A stretch of 64,000 bases of DNA, from NCBI GenBank assembly GCA_965248855.1, contig CBDFKQ010000022.1, positions 111,250 to 175,249 on the forward strand, given 5' to 3'. Below the pieces are notes generated by a model, which was not told where the DNA came from, made no database searches, and saw nothing but the letters and a program-made list of their open reading frames with translations. A program made the position numbers and the translations under genes. Positions 36,548 through 45,788 of this stretch are shown here, piece by piece (position 1 is the stretch's first letter; each line of letters starts with the position of its first letter). The stretch comes from CBDFKQ01 sp965248855. Its GTDB lineage: Bacteria > Bacteroidota > Bacteroidia > Cytophagales > 172606-1.

Positions 36548-37387
36548 TTATTTTAAACCGGCAATCAAATCTTCATTTAAACGAACGTAATCATTGTTGT
36601 TCGCCTTCTTGGCTAATTCAATTGATTTTTTTGCAGATTCTGTAGCGCCATTTTTATCGCCACTTTTTGCCTGTATTTTAGCTTTTAGATATAACACCCA
36701 ATACCCATCCGGACTTACTTCAAAAGCTTGATTTATCCAAGTTAATGCTTGTTTTAAATCCTTTCCGTTTTCATAATAATAATTTGCAGATTGAAAATAA
36801 GGTTTGTTATCTTTATTTAAGGCATCATTTATCTGAGTCATTATTTTTGAATCAATATCTGCTAAAACAGGAATTGAAATTGAAGTTTTATCCCACATGA
36901 TTTGAATTTCGCATGCATTTGAAGCAATATTTGCAACTTGTATAGTAAATGTACGCACCGATTCATGTATTGCAGTTGGTTTAACTTTAAAACGAACTAC
37001 ATCATCTTCTTTTTTATATCCTACAATTCCTCCATTGTTGATGCCTTTATTTAAAATTATTTCCCATTCATCTTTATTTGGGATAGTGTATAAAGCGTAA
37101 TCACCTGCTTTAATTGCATTTCCGGCTACTTTTACATCTTCACCGAAAGAAACACGTGTTGCTTTATTGGCACCTGTTCTCCACATTTCACCAAATGGAA
37201 CCAGCTTGCCAAATATTTGACGGCCTTTCATATCCGGACGTGAGTAAGCAATTTCAATAAATGATAAGGCAAAATCTTGTTTTAATACTTGTGATGGGCT
37301 TGGTGAAGGAGTTTTTAAAGTTTGTGCCTGTAAGTAAACTGTACACATTGACAGCATCATCAATGAAGTGCAAAATAATTTTTTCAT
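36548..37387 (-). CDS. DUF2911 domain protein with TPR tail, secreted
   Basis: This 279-residue protein has a signal peptide (MKKLFCTSLMMLSMCTVYLQAQ). A DUF2911 domain (about 30-185) carries the usual PSPSQVLKQDFALSFIEIAYSRPDMKGRQIFGKLVPFGEMWRTGANKAT block and GDYALYTIPNKDEWEIILN. The last about 80 residues form helical repeats (ALTWINQAFEVSPDGYWVLYLKAKIQAKSGD) like TPRs. The family is common in Bacteroidota without a known activity. A TAAGTTTG element (37419-37426) 32 bases before the start is a candidate -7 site. Confidence 0.87.
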   Translation of the reverse strand: MKKLFCTSLMMLSMCTVYLQAQTLKTPSPSPSQVLKQDFALSFIEIAYSRPDMKGRQIFGKLVPFGEMWRTGANKATRVSFGEDVKVAGNAIKAGDYALYTIPNKDEWEIILNKGINNGGIVGYKKEDDVVRFKVKPTAIHESVRTFTIQVANIASNACEIQIMWDKTSISIPVLADIDSKIMTQINDALNKDNKPYFQSANYYYENGKDLKQALTWINQAFEVSPDGYWVLYLKAKIQAKSGDKNGATESAKKSIELAKKANNNDYVRLNEDLIAGLK

Positions 37388-37418
37388 TTTATGAATGTTT
37401 AAGTTGAAATAACAAATT

Positions 37419-37426
37419 CAAACTTA
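37419..37426 (-). promoter_or_regulatory. Candidate -7 element (TAAGTTTG) for the DUF2911 gene
   Basis: Exact minus-strand match to TAnnTTTG, 32 bases before the start codon. A -33 element was not found. Confidence 0.35.
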
Positions 37427-37498
37427 CTAAAAGATGTTTGAAGAATACCCTTTGGCGAAATATAAAAATAAAAAAAGGTTTTAATTCATTGATTCTCT

Positions 37499-37537
37499 AA
37501 AAAGTAAAAGGTGGCTTTATGCCACCTTTTACTTTTT
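37499..37537 (-). terminator. Hairpin terminator downstream of the GH8 gene
   Basis: 17-base arms (37499-37515 and 37521-37537, core AAAAGGTGGC) around TTTAT. In the leftward direction the stem is followed by TTTTT, as expected for ending the GH8 transcript about 75 bases past its stop. Confidence 0.72.
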
Positions 37538-37612
37538 TTATCTCCTAAAATAATAAGATTTTTTAATTTAAATTCAGAGAAATATCAATTACTTTTTAAA
37601 AAATAATATACA

Positions 37613-40600
37613 TTATTTTTCTACTTGTACTCTTCCTGTAAAAGAATTATCACCTCTTTGTGCTTTTACTATGTAATTTCCGGTTTTTAAATGACTGATA
37701 TCTAACTCCAGCATCGAAGCAGTAGATGATACTTCAATATTTTTATTCATTACTATTCTTCCAAGCATATCTGTAATTAGTAGCGATACCTTGCTTTCGT
37801 TTCCCAAAGGAAGCATAATATTAATTAATTGGCTTGATGGATTTGGGTATATGAGAGGATTGATTTCATCAGATGAACGGCCTTTTTTCTTCTCATGCGA
37901 ACTTAGTCTGGCAGCAGTTGTAGAAATAGATGATATATTAATATAATCAATTCCTGTATAACCCCAGTTCTTTAGAATAGTAATCGTATTATCGCCTGCT
38001 AAAAGGTCGATATTTAGTGTTACGTCTTGCCAGGTGCAGCATCCGGTGTTTTTATTAAGGGGAAATGAAGTACTGGCTCCTCCCACCATTACTCCGTTAA
38101 CTTTTACATCATTGTATGTATCATTGCAAACTGCATAGCGGATGGTAAGTTTGTAAGCTCCGGCTGTAATAATGTTTACTTTAAAATCAATTTTGTCGCC
38201 GGTGGAATCCAAACCGGATACATAACTTTTATCACTAAAGCCTGAGCAATATGTTTCGGTATTTGTACCGGTTAACAAAGCATCTTCCGCTTCGTATTTT
38301 TTGCTATAATTACTAGGTACAGTGTCTTTAAGATTAGAAACATCTATATAATCAATAGAGGTGTATCCCCAATTTTTTAAAATAGTAATAGCATTATCAC
38401 CTGTCTTAAGATTAATGTTTAGTTTTATATCTTGCCAGGAACAACAGTTGGTATTATTAAAAGGAAATGAAGTTGGTGCACCGCCTACCAACGCCCCGTT
38501 AACACTTACATCATTATATTGATCATTGCAATCTGCATAGTGGATAGTAAGCTTGTATGCTCCTGCAGATGGCACATTCACTGCAAAATCAATTTTGTCA
38601 CCGGCGGCATCAAGGCCTGTTACATACCCTAACCCACTATAGCCGACACAAGAAGTATCAACGTTTGTACCTGTTAATACTGCACTTTCAGCTTCATATT
38701 TTTTACTAAAAGGAATTGGATCGGGTTCTTTTATATTCGATACATTTATATAATCAATGGAGGTATAACCCCAGTTTTTTAAAATTGTAATTGTATTGTC
38801 GCCGGATTTAAGGTTGATATTCAAGATTAAATCCTGCCAGGTACAACATGCTGTATTATTAAAAGGAAATAAGGTTGAAGCACCGGCTAATATTGATCCG
38901 TTAACAATCACATCGTTATATTGGTCGTTGCATAATGCATAATGAATAGTAAGTTTATAAGCACCCGGTGTTAACACATTAACAGAAAAATCAAGTTTTT
39001 CTCCCGTAGAGTCAAGGCCTGCTACATAACCTATCCCACTGTAGCCCGAACAGTACTTTTCAATGTTTGTCCCGGTTAACTTTGCTTCTTCTGCTTCGAA
39101 TTTCTTATCAACGTAACTTATGGGTGAAGTTTTAAAATCTATATAATTAAGGTTAAAACCGGCTGATTTTTCAATTAACTTCATTATTTGTTGCCCTGCA
39201 TTCAGGTTGATTCCTTTTACCGTAACAGTAGCCCATTTTTTCCATCCTCCTGTTGCAGGTAATGAAATGTCTCCTGTGGTTTTATTTCCATTATCAAATG
39301 TTATTTCGATAATCCCATCGGATTTTGCTGCATAACGTACTTCAATATCATAGTTCCCTGCAACAGGGTTTACAGTATATTTAAGATATTCCCCTTTATT
39401 AGTCCATCCTACATTATAACCTCCTTCACTGCAAACTTTAATATCGACGCCTTCGTTTTTTCTATATTTATGACCTTTGTTTTGGGGCTCATGATCGTGA
39501 TAAGCAATACCTTCACCTCTTATAACAGAATATTTATCAGCGTGTAGTTTACTTACTTCATCATAGTTTTCTGCTTCTATTTTTCCCGGAAGTGCCACAG
39601 GTGTACCAAGGAAAGGGGTTTGTATAATAGCCGGCTTAGTCATTACAGGCATCCAATAATTACCGGTTAAAGTAAGTTCGTATAAAAGCCTGAGTGAAGA
39701 AGCATAATAACCGTCATAAGTACAAGTATTAAAATAAGCAGCAAATTTATCCACTGTCGATTGATCTTTTGACATGGCTCCACAAGCCCAAGCACCTGTC
39801 CATGGTGGTGATTGGTTCCATCCTCCGGTAGGAGTTCCGTCAATCTTATAACCGTCAACTAAATTTGATATTCCAATAGTATTTGCCCAATCTGTTAATT
39901 TATCGGTGAGATCTTGAGCTTTTGTATTACCGGTCCATAAATAATCAATTACATATCTCCATGGTGAACGTGCACCATTATAATCAACAAATGTTTGATC
40001 ACTTGTAGCGTTTACACTTACCTGGTTACCATTAAATCCGGTAGTTGGGTTACGTGTTGCAAGCAATAGGTCATATGTATCATTGATAATGGCATCCCAA
40101 TCAGCGTCACCCGAGAAATTTTTAAATACCCTATACAAACCCGGGCTCCAATAAGAAGTATTCCCAAATGTTTCCGTTGTTCCGTCCCTCCACTCTTGTA
40201 TCCATCTATTATAAGTAGTATTATAAGTAAAATTGTTATCCTTAAGAACTTTAATGCGTGCTTTTGCATCGGTAGTGTAAGGCTCACCCCACTGTACTGA
40301 AGCGATACATAATGAGAAAGCAATATCCATGTCTCCGTCAGTAGCCGAAGTGCTTCCGCCTACTGATGCTACAAATCCATCACAGGTAGTTTTCCAACCC
40401 ATATTACCATAAGTGTTATGTTTTGATTTTTCAAAAGCATATAAATTATCATAAGTGGTCTTATCACCCATATAAGCTGAGATTACCATGCCATATCCCT
40501 GCCCTTCCGAAACTGTAGTACCGTAAGGATCGGTAAATTCTACTCTCTGCCCGGTAGGGCAGGTAATTAGATAAGTACTTTTCCAGCCGGTATAATGAGT

Positions 40601-40771
40601 ATTAATGGTGGAACTTGAGATATTGGTAGCTTTAAAACCGTTAGCATAATTTACATTTTGCGGAAATGGCTTATTTTGTGCAAAAAGATTTTGAATGCCA
40701 CATAAATACAAACTGATAAACAACAGCGGCACAAGCATTTGCTTGCAAAATGTAGTTAGTTTTTTTCTCAT
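37613..40771 (-). CDS. Secreted GH8 glycoside hydrolase with four CBM-like modules and T9SS sorting domain
   Basis: This 1052-residue modular protein has a signal peptide (about 1-31). The GH8 catalytic domain (about 35-380) has VSEGQGYGM (general acid Glu89) and ATDGDMDIA (Asp145). A CBM6/35-like domain (about 397-548, KIEAENYD start) is followed by three related modules (about 557-680, 690-813 and 825-948). Each starts with a KKxEAE motif and carries a CND and a vicinal CC(T/S)WQD motif. A C-terminal T9SS sorting domain (about 970-1052) contains YPNPSSQ and GNYIVKA. GH8 enzymes act on beta-glucans, xylan or chitosan. At the usual base site the sequence is DYNGARSPWR, with Asn265 where YDAxR enzymes have Asp. 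A terminator follows. The enzyme should reach the cell surface or medium by T9SS. Confidence 0.92.
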   Translation of the reverse strand: MRKKLTTFCKQMLVPLLFISLYLCGIQNLFAQNKPFPQNVNYANGFKATNISSSTINTHYTGWKSTYLITCPTGQRVEFTDPYGTTVSEGQGYGMVISAYMGDKTTYDNLYAFEKSKHNTYGNMGWKTTCDGFVASVGGSTSATDGDMDIAFSLCIASVQWGEPYTTDAKARIKVLKDNNFTYNTTYNRWIQEWRDGTTETFGNTSYWSPGLYRVFKNFSGDADWDAIINDTYDLLLATRNPTTGFNGNQVSVNATSDQTFVDYNGARSPWRYVIDYLWTGNTKAQDLTDKLTDWANTIGISNLVDGYKIDGTPTGGWNQSPPWTGAWACGAMSKDQSTVDKFAAYFNTCTYDGYYASSLRLLYELTLTGNYWMPVMTKPAIIQTPFLGTPVALPGKIEAENYDEVSKLHADKYSVIRGEGIAYHDHEPQNKGHKYRKNEGVDIKVCSEGGYNVGWTNKGEYLKYTVNPVAGNYDIEVRYAAKSDGIIEITFDNGNKTTGDISLPATGGWKKWATVTVKGINLNAGQQIMKLIEKSAGFNLNYIDFKTSPISYVDKKFEAEEAKLTGTNIEKYCSGYSGIGYVAGLDSTGEKLDFSVNVLTPGAYKLTIHYALCNDQYNDVIVNGSILAGASTLFPFNNTACCTWQDLILNINLKSGDNTITILKNWGYTSIDYINVSNIKEPDPIPFSKKYEAESAVLTGTNVDTSCVGYSGLGYVTGLDAAGDKIDFAVNVPSAGAYKLTIHYADCNDQYNDVSVNGALVGGAPTSFPFNNTNCCSWQDIKLNINLKTGDNAITILKNWGYTSIDYIDVSNLKDTVPSNYSKKYEAEDALLTGTNTETYCSGFSDKSYVSGLDSTGDKIDFKVNIITAGAYKLTIRYAVCNDTYNDVKVNGVMVGGASTSFPLNKNTGCCTWQDVTLNIDLLAGDNTITILKNWGYTGIDYINISSISTTAARLSSHEKKKGRSSDEINPLIYPNPSSQLINIMLPLGNESKVSLLITDMLGRIVMNKNIEVSSTASMLELDISHLKTGNYIVKAQRGDNSFTGRVQVEK

Positions 40772-41130
40772 AAAATAAGGGTTTAGGGTTCTATCAAATA
40801 GGAAATGTGTAATAATTTCTTTTCATATTGTAATTTTTACAACTTATCAGATAATACATTCACCTATTGTTAATACTCATCAAAATGTATTTTTTTTACA
40901 TTAAATATAAAAATGAATTAAACGTTTGCTTGTTTTAACCGCATACGCACTGGAAAGGTAGAATGGGTATTCAAAGATTTTTAAGTGATTCCAAAGTTTA
41001 TTGAACCATGCAAACCCTTTACCCAAATGTTTACTTTTTAATCCTTGCTTACTTTTTTATACCTTCTTTTTTTTCCAAAATTAAATTATGTAATATTTAA
41101 ATGCCTGTTGCAAACACCATAATATTTACT
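40772..41130. other. Intergenic region upstream of the GH8 gene, 359 bp, no gene seen
   Basis: AT-rich spacer between the SUI1 gene stop and the GH8 start, both leftward. No TAnnTTTG match, hairpin or repeat stands out. The slightly GC-richer piece around 40920-40975 (AACCGCATACGCACTGG) has no recognised function. Confidence 0.4.
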
Positions 41131-41469
41131 TTACCCTCCGGCTTTTTTAACTCCATATTTTTTTTTGGATAAAATTTCAAATATTTTATCTCTATGGTCG
41201 CCCTGAATTAATATTTCATTGTCTTTCGCGCTCCCTCCTACTCCACATTTTACTTTTAGTTCTTTCGAAAGTATTTCTAAATCCTCCTCTTTACCGACAA
41301 AATCCGAAATTCTGGTAATTAATTTTCCTCCTCCTTTTCTGTCCAGCCAAATTTTTAATTTTTGCTCTGCGGGTAAAAGTGTAATTTTATCATTTTCATT
41401 CGTTTGATAAATGTAATTAGGGTCTGTTGAGTAAACTATCCCTTCTTTTTTATTATTCTTTTTCGACAT
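41131..41469 (-). CDS. SUI1/YciH family translation initiation factor homologue
   Basis: This 112-residue protein has a basic N-terminus (MSKKNNKKEG) and the SUI1 domain: LPAEQKLKIWLDRKGGGKLITRISDFVG, LEILSKELKVKCGVGGSAKDNEILIQGDHRDKIFEILSKKKYGVKKAGG. The GVGGSAKDNEILIQGDHRD block is the family hallmark. Bacterial YciH proteins are related to eIF1 and bind the small ribosomal subunit, with effects on initiation fidelity under stress. It is divergent from the T9SS plug gene. Confidence 0.92.
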   Translation of the reverse strand: MSKKNNKKEGIVYSTDPNYIYQTNENDKITLLPAEQKLKIWLDRKGGGKLITRISDFVGKEEDLEILSKELKVKCGVGGSAKDNEILIQGDHRDKIFEILSKKKYGVKKAGG

Positions 41470-41485
41470 ACTTTAAATTATTTTC

Positions 41486-41521
41486 AATTATGAATATATC
41501 GATATTGATAAACTCATAATT
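41486..41521. repeat. Dispersed 36-bp element with perfect 8-bp inverted ends, copy E
   Basis: AATTATGA (41486-41493) and TCATAATT (41514-41521) bound an interior containing CGATATTGATAAAC. It is the same length as copy D and in opposite orientation to copies D and F. It lies in the divergent region between the SUI1 and plug genes. Confidence 0.6.
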
Positions 41522-41626
41522 TTATTTACAATTAATTTTTTTAAAAAAATTATTGGATTTGTTTCGTTTTTGAAAAACAACTAAATAAACTTTTATTTGT
41601 ATCTCTTTAATATATAAAATACTCAA

Positions 41627-43021
41627 ATGATATTTTCAATTATTAAACCATTACTTTATTTTCCCTTCTTTTTATTATTGGGCTGTACAAAAGCGCCTGT
41701 TAAAATAAAGACCTTAGTTGAAAGCAAAACTGAAACCGAACAAACTTCAATTACACATATAGCTAACATACCTTATTATATAGATAAAAAATTAAAAACG
41801 GAAAATTATATATACGAGCCTACAATTCATACTGTTCAATTATATCAAAAACTTTCGGATGATCAAAATGGAAACAAAGCAGTTGAACTCCCTCCACCTT
41901 TATGCACCATTGATCAAACATCACCCTTAGTATTAGAATTTGATGAAATAACTGATCAAACTCATGCCCCTTTTCATGTACGTTTATACCATTGTAATGC
42001 TGATTGGTCTTTATCGATGTTGAACGACATTGAATTTTTACATGATTTTAACGATTTCAGCATCACTAAATACGAATATTCTTCCGGCCCCAAAGTGCCA
42101 TATATTCATTACACTTTTGAGTTGCCAAAAGTAAAACTTTCAGGTAATTACATCGTGATGGTGCACAGAGAAGGCAATATTAAAGATATTTTACTTACAA
42201 GCAGGTTTTTAATTTATGAAAATATCGTACAACTCAATGCAAATGTACGCGGCTCACAAGGTATTCGTGAACGTTATACCCACCAACAAGTTGATTTTTC
42301 TATAAACTACAGCGGTTATGACTTAATTAACCCTCGAGATGCAGTAAAAGTAACCTTGCGTCAAAATTTTAAGTGGGCCGATGCCATTACCAAACTTAAT
42401 CCATATGCCATTAGGGAAGACAATACAACTTTAGATTATACTTTTTTCAATCTTGAAAATAATTTTCCGGGGGGCAATGAGTTTCGTTTTTTCGATATCA
42501 GGAGCTTAAAATTTCTTGGAGTAAATGTATTTAAACTTAATATAAGGCCGGATACTAATGAGGTTATTTTAGGAAAAGATAAAACCCGCGCAACTGAACC
42601 TTATACGCAAGTAAAAGATATAAATGGTAACTATGTAATTGATCATTATGAAAGTAACAATGGTGCCACCTATGCTGATTATTCAAATGTAAAATTTACC
42701 TTAATGGCACCTCAACCGGCACCGGGAGATGTTTACATTTATGGAGCAATTACAAATTGGCAAATGGGCGATGAAAATAAAATGGTTTATAATAATGAAA
42801 CCCAAAGTTATTCCAAGTATTTATTATTAAAACAAGGCTATTATAATTTTCAATATGTATTGGCTAAACCGACTATAAAATTGCCTGAATCTTCCTACTT
42901 TGAAGGTGATCATTTCGAAACTGAAAATATGTATGATATTATCGTTTATTATCGCCCGCCGGGAGCCCGAAACGATTTAATAATTGGTTATAAACAAATT
43001 GATTTTAACAGTAGAAGATAA
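41627..43021 (+). CDS. Type IX secretion system plug protein domain-containing lipoprotein
   Basis: This 464-residue protein has a lipoprotein signal (LYFPFFLLLGCTKAP, lipid Cys about 20). The N-terminal part (NIPYYIDKKLKTENYIYEPTIHTVQLYQKLSD) and the body (SPLVLEFDEITDQTHAPFHVRLYHCNADWSLSML, LTSRFLIYEN) match the DUF5103 family now named T9SS plug protein. In the SprA translocon structure, Plug closes one side opening of the channel when PorV is not bound. The C-terminal region (PAPGDVYIYGAITNWQMG) looks like an E-set/CBM48-type fold. It fits with GldH and the GH8 sorting domain in this window. Confidence 0.85.
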   Translation: MIFSIIKPLLYFPFFLLLGCTKAPVKIKTLVESKTETEQTSITHIANIPYYIDKKLKTENYIYEPTIHTVQLYQKLSDDQNGNKAVELPPPLCTIDQTSPLVLEFDEITDQTHAPFHVRLYHCNADWSLSMLNDIEFLHDFNDFSITKYEYSSGPKVPYIHYTFELPKVKLSGNYIVMVHREGNIKDILLTSRFLIYENIVQLNANVRGSQGIRERYTHQQVDFSINYSGYDLINPRDAVKVTLRQNFKWADAITKLNPYAIREDNTTLDYTFFNLENNFPGGNEFRFFDIRSLKFLGVNVFKLNIRPDTNEVILGKDKTRATEPYTQVKDINGNYVIDHYESNNGATYADYSNVKFTLMAPQPAPGDVYIYGAITNWQMGDENKMVYNNETQSYSKYLLLKQGYYNFQYVLAKPTIKLPESSYFEGDHFETENMYDIIVYYRPPGARNDLIIGYKQIDFNSRR

Positions 43022-43024
43022 AAA

Positions 43025-43618
43025 AATATCACAGATTTAATTGGATTAAGTGATCTTCACAGATTATTATTTCTTTTTTCCTTTATTTTCCGTGCAATCC
43101 TTTAATCTTTTTAAATCACGGATTTAAATGGATTAAGAGATTTCACAGATTATTTTTTTCTTTTTTTCTTTTGTTTTCCGTGCAATCATGTAATCTTTTT
43201 AAATCACGGATTTAAATGGATTAAGAGATTTCACAGATTATTTTTTTCTTTTTTTCTTTTGTTTTCCGTGCAATCATGTAATCTTTTTAAATCACGGATT
43301 TAAATGGATTAAGAGATTTCACAGATTATTTTTTTCTTTTTTTCTTTTGTTTTCCGTGCAATCATGTAATCTTTTTAAATCACGGATTTAAATGGATTAA
43401 GAGATTTCACAGATTATTTTTTTCTTTTTTTCTTTTGTTTTCCGTGTAATCATGTAATCTTTTTAAATCACGGATTTAAATGGATTAAGAGATTTCACAG
43501 ATTATTTTTTTCTTTTTTTCTTTTGTTTTCCGTGCAATCATGTAATCTTTTTAAATCTGTGATTCTCTTTTTTTCTTTTATTGTCCGTGCAATCCTTTAA
43601 TCTTTTTAAATCCGTGAT
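43025..43618. repeat. 88-bp tandem repeat array (five near-identical units plus diverged flanks)
   Basis: Units begin at 43113, 43201, 43289, 43377 and 43465, exactly 88 bases apart. The five full copies (43113-43552) appear identical except for one C-to-T change at 43447. Each contains AATCACGGATTTAAATGG, TTTCACAGATT, a T/C-rich run and TTTTCCGTGCAATC. A diverged unit of 88 bases precedes (43025-43112) and a partial diverged unit follows (43553-43618). The array fills the whole space between the convergent plug and TIGR02757 stops and its right end runs up to the TIGR02757 stop codon. No frame or spacer DNA is seen. Confidence 0.93.
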
Positions 43619-44386
43619 TTAATACCCTTCTAATCCTAAACCAAATAGAGCAAAATCATATTTAACAGGATCTGTAGCGTCGAAATATTTTAAATTTTCA
43701 GTAAGTTCAATGGCTGTTAACCAGTCCGTTTGTTTTCTTGTTATCAATCCTAATTTTCTTGCAACCCTATCTACATGTACATCACAAGGGCAAATCAATT
43801 GGGATGAAGATATTTTATTCCATATTCCAAAGTCAACACCTTTGTCATCTTTTCTTACCATCCACCTTAAAAACATATTTAATCGCTTGCAAGCCGATTT
43901 TGTTGCAGGGCTTGAAACATGTTTTTTAGTTCTATCGGGAGCATACTCTAAGCTAAAAAATAATTTTTGAAAATTTATTAAACCTTTTTCAATATTATTT
44001 TCATCTTTCGGGAATTTACAAAATGCATCTTCAAGGGAATTATTACCTTCATAATATTCTTTGAAAAATGCAATAAAGTAAAGTGTATCGGTTAAATTAA
44101 ATGTTCTGTGTTTAAAGTTCGAAAAAATTTTCAAATCACTTTCTTTATGACCGATAATAAAATTATAAGGATCGTTGTCCATTAATTTTATTAATACCAA
44201 ACATTTATTAATAATGGTTTTTCTTTGCCCCCAGGCCAACATCGACACCCAAAAAGCCGTTATTTCTATATCTTGTTTTTTAGAAAACAAATGCGGAATA
44301 CTTATGGGGTCATCAACAATAAATGATTGTTGATTATATTTTTCGAAATTAAAATCAAGAAGAGAAATTATGTCTTTTTTATGCAA
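43619..44386 (-). CDS. TIGR02757 family protein (DNA glycosylase-like helix-hairpin-helix fold)
   Basis: This 255-residue soluble protein has the TIGR02757 pattern: DPISIPHLFSKKQDIEITAFWVSMLAWGQRKTIINKC, FNLTDTLYFIAFFKEYY, SACKRLNMFLRWMVRKDDKGVDFGIWNKI and LICPCDVHVDRVARKLGLITRKQTDW. The last two blocks resemble the HhH-GPD glycosylase superfamily (the D of CDVHVDRVAR is at the position of the catalytic Asp), so a base-excision role is possible but unproven. Its stop codon is made by the edge of the 88-bp repeat array. Confidence 0.88.
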   Translation of the reverse strand: MHKKDIISLLDFNFEKYNQQSFIVDDPISIPHLFSKKQDIEITAFWVSMLAWGQRKTIINKCLVLIKLMDNDPYNFIIGHKESDLKIFSNFKHRTFNLTDTLYFIAFFKEYYEGNNSLEDAFCKFPKDENNIEKGLINFQKLFFSLEYAPDRTKKHVSSPATKSACKRLNMFLRWMVRKDDKGVDFGIWNKISSSQLICPCDVHVDRVARKLGLITRKQTDWLTAIELTENLKYFDATDPVKYDFALFGLGLEGY

Positions 44387-44583
44387 TGTTAAAAAATTAT
44401 TAAATAATCTTATTTTAACTATATAAAATAAATAACTGTATTTGAGTTACTTAAGTTTATTTTAGATGTATTTTTGAAATTATTCAATAAATCCTACATC
44501 TTTTAATTTATATGTGTTTTATAATTGTTAATTTTATTTCAAACTTTGTCCGATTAAGTAATATTTAAAATCAATTTACAAAT

Positions 44584-45261
44584 ATGCATCTTTTCATCAA
44601 CGATAAACCTGTGAAAATTATTACTCCGGAGCTTTATCAGAAAAAAGAGGATCGATATCATCTGTTGATCACTAAAGATGAAAAATTAAAACCTTCCGAT
44701 CTCGAAGGTAAGGTGGCAGTTATAGAACCAACTGCCGGTTTAATAAAAAAATTATTAACTATTTTACGCGACAAGCCTCTTAAAAAACTCCAATCTTTAA
44801 CATTTGTAACAGAAGGAAGTGAAATTTTAAAAGGATATATTAAAAGTGATTTTAAAATTGTTAAAGCGGCAGGAGGTTTGGTAATAAAAGAAGGAAAAGT
44901 TTTACTAATGTACCGCCTTGGTAAATGGGATTTCCCCAAAGGAAAACTTGAAAAAGATGAAAAATCACCTGAAGGTGCCTTAAGAGAAGTTGAAGAAGAG
45001 TGTAATATTAAAGTTGTTATCAATTCTAAAATTGTATCTACCTGGCATACATATACTTTAAATGGAAGTAAAATATTAAAACGAACCAAATGGTATGCCA
45101 TGACCTGCCTCGATGATTCAAAGATGAAACCTCAGGTAGAAGAAAGTATTGAACAATTGGTGTGGGTAGATCCCGATATGGCAGAAAAATTACTGGCTTC
45201 TACTTATCAATCAATAAAATTTGTTTTTGAAAAATATTTTGAAAAAGAAATAGTTTTTTAA
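44584..45261 (+). CDS. Nudix hydrolase domain protein
   Basis: This 225-residue protein has an about 90-residue N-terminal extension (MHLFINDKPVKIITPE...) and a Nudix domain (about 93-220). The Nudix box starts at Gly120 (GKLEKDE...REVEEECNI). Catalytic Glu135, Glu138 and Glu139 are kept, while the usual late Gly is Asn141. RLGKWDFPKGKLE is typical of the MutT/diadenosine-polyphosphate type common in Bacteroidota. The substrate is unknown. No partner gene is evident. Confidence 0.85.
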   Translation: MHLFINDKPVKIITPELYQKKEDRYHLLITKDEKLKPSDLEGKVAVIEPTAGLIKKLLTILRDKPLKKLQSLTFVTEGSEILKGYIKSDFKIVKAAGGLVIKEGKVLLMYRLGKWDFPKGKLEKDEKSPEGALREVEEECNIKVVINSKIVSTWHTYTLNGSKILKRTKWYAMTCLDDSKMKPQVEESIEQLVWVDPDMAEKLLASTYQSIKFVFEKYFEKEIVF

Positions 45262-45311
45262 TTCTTCTTTTCAAATATCATTTACAATAATTACTTGACT
45301 GAATTATTAAA

Positions 45312-45782
45312 CTACTTTGAACAGTTTTTTAGATTTTTAATAACATCATCACTGTTTGTAATTTCAGCATTGTTACCCCATTCATTAGTAATATAAGTAA
45401 TTATTTGAGCCATTTCTATATCTGTTAAACTTACAGGGGGCATGGGCATGTTGTAGATGTTATTTGAAATATTAATTTTCCCATTTAAGCCATTTTTTAT
45501 TATACAGGGGAGGAAATTTTTATTTTTTAAAATATAATCCGTACCTGCAAGAGGTGGATAGGCTTTATTTAATCCTTCTCCTTTTTTACCATGGCAGTTT
45601 GCGCAATTATTGCGATAAAGCATCATGCCTGTGGTAATATTTTGCTGTTTTCTAATATCCTTTTGGTCAGTACATGAAATAGAAAACAAAACCAAAATAA
45701 AATTTAATAAAATAAAAATTATTTTAAATTTATAAGTATTATTCACTACAATCATTTTTATAATTAAATTTTTAGACGGCAA
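45312..45782 (-). CDS. Mono-haem cytochrome c lipoprotein
   Basis: This protein of up to 156 residues has a membrane-targeting segment ending in FSISC (lipid Cys37) and one class I cytochrome c domain: CANCH haem site (Cys60, Cys63, His64) and a likely Met ligand in MPMPPVSL (Met112 or Met114). The start could also be Met10 (45755), which gives a more standard lipoprotein leader. The gene follows the SCO gene by 6 bases, so the two are co-transcribed. The pair fits maturation of, or electron delivery to, a copper oxidase, but no oxidase gene is in the window. Confidence 0.87.
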   Translation of the reverse strand: MPSKNLIIKMIVVNNTYKFKIIFILLNFILVLFSISCTDQKDIRKQQNITTGMMLYRNNCANCHGKKGEGLNKAYPPLAGTDYILKNKNFLPCIIKNGLNGKINISNNIYNMPMPPVSLTDIEMAQIITYITNEWGNNAEITNSDDVIKNLKNCSK

Positions 45783-45788
45783 AAAATG

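Noticed and set aside
43113..43552. CRISPR array
   Set aside because: The units are contiguous 88-bp tandem copies with no variable spacers, and no cas genes are present.
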